A model generated the notes under the pieces. The model searched no databases. It was not told where the DNA came from and saw only the letters and a program-made list of their open reading frames with translations. Made by a program: the position numbers and the translations under genes. A stretch of DNA of 64,000 nt from Boswellia sacra (Eukaryota > Streptophyta > Magnoliopsida > Sapindales > Burseraceae). The stretch lies in assembly GCA_013180625.2 (NCBI GenBank), contig SNVD02003467.1, positions 1 to 64,000 of the forward strand, written 5' to 3'. Below, piece by piece: positions 57,386-64,000 of this stretch (positions are counted from its first letter, which is position 1; every line of letters begins with the position of its first letter).

Positions 57386-58950
57386 TTAGTCATATTTAGG
57401 TCTAGGGACTAATTCCCAAACATGATTTCTCTCAAATTGGTTCAATTCATTTTGCATAGCCAAAATCCAACTTTTCTCATTTTTGGCTTTTTTAAAAGAT
57501 TTTGGTTCAAATTGAGAGACAAATACAAAATGATTACAAAAGTTCCTAAAAGAAGATCTATTTCTCATACCTTGTGATGGTTCACCAATAATGAGATCTT
57601 TTAAGGTGAGCTTTTGCATACCTCCATTCCTTTGGTAATTCTTGGGAAGAATCATTTATTCCTCAAGCTTTTCTTGTCGAAGTTGTAATTTATCTTGGCT
57701 CTTTTCATCAAGCCTTGATTCCTTGATTTGCCTTTCTACCTCAACAATATCATCATCTAAATTCTTTGAAGAAATCACATTAGTTTTATCAAATTCAACA
57801 TGCATAGATTCTTCAATAGTAAGAGTCTTTTTGTTAAAAACTCTATATGCCTTACTATGTTGGAGTAGCCAACAAAAAATTCCAACATCGGCTTTTGCAT
57901 CAAATTTTCCAAGGTTATCCTTAGTGTTTAAAATAAAACATTTACATCCAAAAACTTTAAAAAATCCAATGTTTGGTTTTCTTCCTTTCCAAAGTTCATA
58001 AGGAGTTTTCTTTATTAAAGCTCTAATATGGACTCTATTGATTATAAAGCATGCGGTATTAACGGTTTCGGCCCAAAAATATTTTGGCAAATTATTTTCA
58101 AGTAACATGGTCCTAGCCATTTCTTGGATAGTCCTATTGTTCCTCTCAACAACACCATTTTGTTGTGGAGTTCTAGATGCGAAAAAATTATGTTCAAAAC
58201 CATTTTCATCACAAAGATTTTCAAATGCACCATTGTCTAATACCCTTTTTGATTTTGGATTCTTTTTGCAAATTTTGAAAAAGCTTGTATGGCCTCATTT
58301 TTAGTTTTCAAGAATAATACCCAAGTGAATCTTGAATAATCATCCACAATAACAAAAACATAATACTTTCCACCAAGGCTTTGAGTTCTTGATGGTCCAA
58401 ATAAATCTAAATGAAGTAATTGTAGAGGTTTATTTGTTGAAATAAATTTCTTTTGTTTAAAAGAAGTTCTCACTTGTTTTTCAAATTGACAAGCATCACA
58501 AATCTTATCCTTTTCAAATTTTATTTTTGGAAGAACATCAACTAAATCATTTTTAGAAATTTTTGAAATTGTGTCCATGCTAGCATGACCTAACCTTCTA
58601 TGCCATAACCAGGCATCATGATTAACACTGAAACAATTTTCTACATGATCATTAACATCAATATCAATTGTATATTACAAACAAATAATGTCTTATTATT
58701 ACTAACATCCTTAATCACACATCTATTAGGCTCAAAAGCAACAAAATACCCCTTATCACACAATTGACTAATGCTAATCAAATCATGTTTCAAACCATGA
58801 ACAAGCAAAACATCTTTAATAATAGGTGAAGAAGGGTTACCAATATCACCATGTCCCAGTACCCTTCCTTTGGCATTATCACCGAATGTCACATATCCTC
58901 CTTTATTCATGATTAATCTTGAGAACTTTGAGGCATCTCCGGTCATATGC
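57386..58950 (-). pseudogene. Copia-3 protease end, integrase and start of RT
   Basis: About 58980-58670 reads WYLDSGCSRHMTGDASKF and GYVTFGDNAKGRVLGHG (protease and spacer). 58578-58237 reads CDACQFEKQVRTSF and the first integrase Asp in LLHLDLFGPSRTQ. 58233-57656 covers the rest of integrase (MARTMLLENNLPKYFWAETV). 57655-57386 reads KSWILAMQNELNQFERN and HVWELVPRPKYD, the first RT residues, and then stops. Nothing after that matches RT or RNase H before the polypurine tract, so a large deletion ends at about 57240-57385. Frame changes separate the blocks. Confidence 0.9.
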
Positions 58951-58966
58951 CTTGAGCATCCACTAT

Positions 58967-60372
58967 CTAAGTACCACTTGTGTTTGCCACTCCTTTGTCC
59001 CTACAATCAACATTTAAGGAGTAACTTTTTGGTACCCAAAAGTTCTTGGGTCCTTGGGGGTTAGTTATGATACTTTTTGGAACCCATATTTGTTTCAAAT
59101 TAGGATTTCTCTTAATATAACAAGAATACACTTTGTGTCCCTTTCTTCCACAATAAGTACATGAATGATTAGGATTATTCCTAGAAGATGCATGGGCAAA
59201 ATAATTTTTAAAATACTTTTGATTTTTATGAGTTTTATATCCTAAACCTCTTTTATTAAAAACACACCTTTGGTTTTGTAACATAGAATTCAAATTTTTT
59301 GTGCTTTTTGTAAAACTATCAACAATATTTCTTAAGTCATTATTTTCCTTTTTCAAATTAACATTTTCTTTCTCTAATTTATCAAATCCTTTTGTTTTAA
59401 AATCTCATTTTCAGTTTTTAAAAAATGCATTTGACTTTCCAAACTTTCAAAATCTTTTTGCCTTAAAATTTCATTTTCATTTTCCAAAGCTTCATTTATT
59501 TCCACCAACTCTTCTAATTGAGATAACATGATTTTTGACTTCTTTTTGAAAGCATTGATTTTTGAATTTTGCTTATCAACTTGCACATGTAAATTTTGGA
59601 ATGCTTCAAGTAATTCATCATATGAAAGTTTAGGATCATGGTTTAGAATACTTATCTCATTTTCTATTAAAACCATGAAGCACATGTTTGCCACTTCGCA
59701 ATCTTCTTCTTCATTCTCCTTCAAGATGATTTCACGAGTTATGAGAGAACCCATAAGTTCTTCTAATGGTAGTTTGGTGAGGTCCTTTGCTTCTTGAATT
59801 GTCGTCACCTTTAGCTCCCAAGATTTTGGTAGACACCTAAGAATCTTTCTCACCATTTCAACATTAGAATAAAATTTGCCAAGAGATTTCAAACTATTGA
59901 CAATATCCGAAAATCTAGTAAACATTTCAGAAATTGATTCATCCGGTTTCATCTTAAAAAGTTCATAACTATGAACTAGCATACTAATTTTAGAATCTTT
60001 AACTTGACTAGTTCCTTCATGAGTTACTTCAAGTGTGTGCCATATTTCTTGTGCCGTAGAACAAGTAGATATTCTATGAAACTCATTTCTATCTAGAGCA
60101 CAATACAACACATTCATAGCTTTAGCATTCAAACTCAATTTCTTTTTATCATCTTCACTAAACTCTTTAGGTTCTTTAAGTATGCATTCCCCATTTTCAA
60201 TTTTGGTAGGAACAAAAGTTCCTTCCAAAACAATAGACCACAAATCATAATCAAAAGATTTCAAGAAAATACTCATTCTAGTTTTCCAATAAGAGTAATC
60301 ACTTCCATTAAAAAATTGAGGTCTAGAGATAGAAAGTCCCTCAACATATGAAGTTGAATTAAAAGTTGTCAT
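58967..60372 (-). pseudogene. Copia-3 gag
   Basis: 60372-59374 reads MTTFNSTSYVEGLSISRPQF, a UBN2-type gag domain (FNGSDYSYWKTRM ... IWHTLEVTHEGTSQVKDSK ... PLEELMGSLITREI), and a long Glu/Lys/Asn-rich coiled coil with repeated ENEILRQKD-like units. A frame change near 59370 is followed by 59356-58967 with the zinc knuckle CTYCGRKGHKVYSC. A further frame change precedes protease. Confidence 0.9.
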
Positions 60373-60413
60373 AGCTCAAAAATCGATTAAGATTTAAAAA
60401 ATTGAGTAACCTT

Positions 60414-60425
60414 GCTCTGATACCA
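60414..60425 (-). promoter_or_regulatory. Primer-binding site of Copia-3 (initiator tRNA-Met)
   Basis: TGGTATCAGAGC on -, two bases inside the 5' LTR. Confidence 0.92.
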
Positions 60426-60427
60426 CT

Positions 60428-62259
60428 TGTTGACCCAGGTATGGCAACCCAAGAGGGGGGGTGAATTGGGTTTTTATTTAACAAAACAGATTTAGAAAAC
60501 TTTTCTTGAAAGATCAAAATTAGTTCACTCTTTCTTTGAGAATAAAGATGAGAGATGAAAATATAATGTAATCACGAGCTAAGCAATAAAGTCCAATCAT
60601 AAGTGCAAGTAAATGTAAAGAGTATAGGGATAGATAGAGTGCAAACTCAATTTACGTGGTTCGGCAAACCTTGCCTACGTCCACGGGCTCCTAGCTCCAC
60701 GAGCTAAGCTTTCCACTAAGTTGTAGACATCTTTACAACTTGCTTGGATGACAACCTCACCAAGAACTTTTTCTTCAACCCTTGATAACACCACACAAGA
60801 GTTTTTTCTTCTGATAACAACCTCCCACGGCAACTTCCTTCAACCCTTGATAACACCACAGCAAGAGTTCTTCTTGATGAACAACCTCACCAAGGCAACT
60901 TCCTTCAACTCTTGATAACACCACACCAAGAGTTCTTCTTGATGAACAACCTCACCAAGGTAACTTTCTTCAACCCTTGATAACACCACACCAAGAGTTC
61001 TTCTTGATGAATAACCTCACCAAGGAAAGAATTCTCTCAAGGATAACTTTTATCCTTTACAAGTAGATTTCACTCTCACCACAATACAAGAACAAAGAAA
61101 ATTGTTTACAATAAAAGTACAACTCTCTTCAAAGAGTAGATGAAGAATATAAAAGCTCTTTACTTGATATTTCTCTTATTTGTGGCTTGCTGGATTCTTT
61201 TCTCTTTGTCTTGCTGAATGCATTGGAGAAGGGCTCTTTTTATAGGCAAATGAGATGAACTTGAACAAGTGAAGACACCAACTCCAAATTTTCTGCCCAC
61301 CATAAAAACCGTAATCTTCTCTGCCATTTTTGTCAATGTTTCGTTTGAAATTTGAAAATATGCAAAACATAAAATATCTTCACATTTGAATAAGCTTTCC
61401 AACGCATCAAGAACCAAGTCATTTGGATATCTGTAGCTCAAGATATGGCTAAAAAACCATTCGGTGCTCATGTGAATTGATTTTTCTTCCATGTGTCAGT
61501 CCACTGACTTGCATGTGTATTATGTCAGCCTTCTGTTTGAAATTTGAATTTCTTAAAAAAATAAAATATCTTTGTATTTGAATAAGCTTTCCAAAACATT
61601 AAGAATCAAAGTATTTGAATATCTCTATCTTAAGATATGGCCAAAATATCATTTGGTGCTCATGTGAGTTGATTTTTCTTCTCTATGTCAGTCCACCGAA
61701 TTGCATGTCAATTATGTCAGCCTTTAATTTGAAATTTGAATTTCTTCAAAACATATGAAATATGTGTCATTAAGTCCTCTTTCCAATTCCACAAGAATCA
61801 AGTCATTTTGATTTTTCTAGCTGAAGATATGTCTAAAAGAGTATTCGGTGCTCATGTCAGCTGCTTCCATTTGTCTTTCAACTTGCATGATGTGATTTGG
61901 ACAAACCTTGCACTGAAATTTGAATTTCTTTAAAACATATGAAATGTTATAAATTGAGTAAGCTTTCAAAGGCTCAAGAATCACGTCTTTAGATATTTGT
62001 AGAGATATTATGACCAATGAATTGAACATTGCTCATGGTCACATTCCTAAGTCAATCCTGTTCTTAAACTTTGGTGCCTTTTTAACACATATAGTCTTCT
62101 CCTAGCTTCAACACTTCATTTCATAAGGCCTCTCTCTTGATTTTAAAATTATTTCAATGATCTTTACTCTGATATAATAAACATATTAGTTAAATCTCAA
62201 ATTAAATCAATGGTATCTGTTATCATCCAAAATTATCATGTAGTCATAGGGGCTTAACA
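60428..62259 (-). repeat. 5' LTR of Copia-3 (1832 bp)
   Basis: This is the partner of 55261-57081. It is followed by gcatt, the target-site copy. Confidence 0.93.
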
Positions 62260-62264
62260 GCATT

Positions 62265-62446
62265 CGTACTAGCATCCCCATAAACTTCAAAATTTATCCT
62301 CTTCAAAATCTGCTATTGGGTGATAACTCACACTCTTCTTTTTCAATTTGGGAGGGTCTAACAGATTCTTCATGATATTTATTGACCTTAGCACCATCTT
62401 TAAAAACTCCATTAGCCAATGGAGCAGGTTTTGCAAGATCACCACC
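62265..62446 (-). pseudogene. Exon-like segment of an unrecognised gene, split by Copia-3
   Basis: On -, the acceptor tttctcag is followed by GGDLAKPAPLANGVFKDG, then VNKYHEESVRPSQIEKEEC. Downstream the sequence would continue across the Copia-3 site to YGDAST | NATSKTKN and a stop near 55218, if Copia-3 and one target copy are removed. The frame changes at least once near 62295. I do not recognise the protein. It may belong to the CACTA element or to a captured gene. Confidence 0.45.
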
Positions 62447-62615
62447 CTGAGAAACCAATTACATATTAACATTAGAACGCAAAAATAAATAACACATTGT
62501 TCTCTCAGCTGATGACTTCTACATCAAGTAGGATTTCATAGTTGTCAAAACTGCAAAATCATACCTTCCTCTAAAGCAAACTCTGATTTTAGTTCATTCT
62601 GCGTAGAAAAGTAAA

Positions 62616-62640
62616 ATAAAATAACATAAGCCTCACCATC
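62616..62640 (-). pseudogene. Start of a fimbrin-like exon
   Basis: After acceptor atgcag the - strand reads DGEAY, the residues that follow SSDLK in plant fimbrins. The homology then breaks off into unrelated sequence (VILFYFSTQ). Confidence 0.5.
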
Positions 62641-62867
62641 CTGCATATGTTTAAGCAGAAGTTATCAATATAAACATCTTATATTCATATTTAACTATTC
62701 ATGTAAGACAAACGTAACTAATTATTACTCTATCTACTAGTAGAAAATTCAAAACCCGTTTACATCCCATTAGAGAGAAATGCTACATTAAATGCATTAG
62801 CAAGCAATCCAACTCATGACAACTTAACAAAAAACTGCAATTACAACTAGATGCACAAGCTAAATAC

Positions 62868-62975
62868 CTTCAAATCAGAAGAAAAATTTGTAACAGACTT
62901 CTTGTATCCTGCCTTTTTCAGGTGGAAATTCATCCATTTCAGTACAGGGGCTAATCCTATGAGCTCCTCAACATC
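62868..62975 (-). pseudogene. Fimbrin-like exon (calponin-homology domain fragment)
   Basis: A 36-codon segment on - with acceptor ctgcag and donor gtattt. It reads [26 protein letters not shown] and [10 protein letters not shown]. This matches the start of an actin-binding CH domain of plant fimbrins (actin-bundling proteins), with about three residues missing between LAP and LKW. The next exon start, DGEAY, follows at 62640. No other fimbrin exons are visible up to 64000, so it looks like a captured fragment or a remnant. Confidence 0.72.
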
Positions 62976-64000
62976 CTGCAGATATAAAATACATCATTAG
63001 ATGCGGGCACAACATCTCAACAGATAAATTTTCATTAGATCTGAAGATACCACGGTAAGCAAGCAATAAATTTTTTTGAGTACACTTATATGTAAAATTA
63101 AATAAATTTTTTCACTGTATATATGTTTATAATTTCAGTTTATTTTCATATAATCCTTTATGCAAGATATAATAGATCAAGAGAATTAATAAATTAGTAT
63201 GAAAAAGAAATGAACGCATATATATGAGCTAAAATATTTTGTCGCTTCCAAATTGCAATGGCCAATGAAGTGTGAAATGGCCATTCCAATTAATTATAGT
63301 ATAAATTAATGATGTTTATCCTTGGATTACATGTTCATGTTTTCCACTAATTAATTATTTAACCAGCATAATGATTAGCAAGAGCCTAAAAATTAAAAGC
63401 ATGCAAGAGATGAGTTTGACAACATATATCGTAGATAAAGAATCAACCAAAAAGACTATAACTTATGCCTCATCTTGGTCAAAAGTTAAATTCAAAAGAC
63501 TAACTTTTCAAACTATGATTAAGACTAGACTTAAATTCAAAAACACCATCATTTTCTAACATTATCTTATATAATTATTAAATGGACCACTCGATGACTC
63601 AAATTTAAAGCAGCATGGAACATCTCGCCAAGGACATGGTCATTGAGATTCTTATTGACTTTCCGCAACAAGAACTCTAATAGTCTACCTCTAAGACTAG
63701 ACTTGGATTTCTTTTTCCATTAAGTCCTGTATTTTTTTTTTTTACTTTTAATTCAATCAATTAAAAGTAATTCCCAACAATTATTTTTATATTTTATCTC
63801 AAACAGTGAAGAAATAAACCAGCAGTAGTGTTAAGAGACAAATGGAATAATCTAGTTCTATTTGTACTTTTTTTTGAACTACTAAATCATGTAAATTTCT
63901 GCAACTAAAATTAAAAGTTAAAACAATTGGAGACTTTTAATTGAGGTCAACAAGTAAAAAGAAGCAGAATGGACTTAGCATATCGATTTCAAGGGCCAAA
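62976..64000. other. Noncoding sequence to the window end
   Basis: AT-rich sequence with no convincing exon, LTR or terminal repeat. It could be an intron of the fimbrin-like fragment or part of the CACTA body. Confidence 0.5.

Larger units (their letters stand above)
55261..62259 (-). mobile_element. Copia-3: SIRE/Maximus-type copia element lacking RT and RNase H
   Basis: LTRs 55261-57081 and 60428-62259 enclose about 3.3 kb. The region holds a tRNA-Met primer site, gag, protease, integrase and the first few residues of RT on -, then a polypurine tract. The flanks gcctt (55256-55260) and gcatt (62260-62264) fit a five-base duplication with one change. Loss of RT and RNase H makes it non-autonomous. 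Confidence 0.93.

Overview
This is a eudicot-like plant nuclear window. Spliced genes with GT/AG introns, deeply nested LTR retrotransposons, a Mutator-like element and a CACTA end together make up almost all of the sequence. No intact host gene was found. At least nine mobile elements can be separated by their LTRs, primer-binding sites, target-site duplications and coding domains.

Region 1 (1-30777, + strand): a decayed copy of the 3' half of RKP (RELATED TO KPC1), a RING-type E3 ubiquitin ligase. Seven exons are recognisable, from 3335-3473 to 30479-30777. The intron between 4348 and 28841 was about 1.2 kb of host sequence. It grew to about 24.5 kb through three side-by-side insertions: a gag-only TR-GAG element (4579-10050, -), a large Gypsy element (Gypsy-B, 10538-23439, +) and Copia-2 (23966-28837, -). 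Gypsy-B itself contains a solo LTR (12287-13698) and a young gag-protease element (15529-18639, -). Copia-1, a relative of Copia-2, lies at 1-3315 (+) just upstream of the first visible RKP exon.

Region 2 (31793-33093, + strand): four exons of a second host gene, a conserved plant protein of unknown role, with a frameshift near its 3' end.

Region 3 (33254-44427, - strand): an 11.2-kb Gypsy element of Athila/Tat type (Gypsy-A) with a tRNA-Asp primer site and gag, protease, RT, RNase H and integrase. Between integrase and the 3' LTR lie two unexpected genes. One is an intact ORF resembling the basic, zinc-finger nucleic-acid-binding proteins of plant flexiviruses. The other is an intronless, broken copy of a LONELY GUY (LOG) cytokinin-activating enzyme gene. 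This is the most unusual part of the window.

Region 4 (44428 to about 52190): a Kaonashi-like Mutator element. It has a DUF1985/Ulp1-type peptidase pseudogene on + and a MuDR-type transposase pseudogene on -.

Region 5 (52191-64000): gene-free AT-rich sequence, then a CACTA terminus (54544) with ACGGCGG subterminal repeats, followed by exon-like segments on -, including fimbrin-like exon fragments. A SIRE-type Copia element (Copia-3, 55261-62259, -) that has lost RT and RNase H is inserted in one of these exons.

Functionally, the window is a transposon graveyard over two decaying host genes. Only two recognised coding frames are uninterrupted: the gag-protease ORF of the young element and the virus-like accessory ORF of Gypsy-A.
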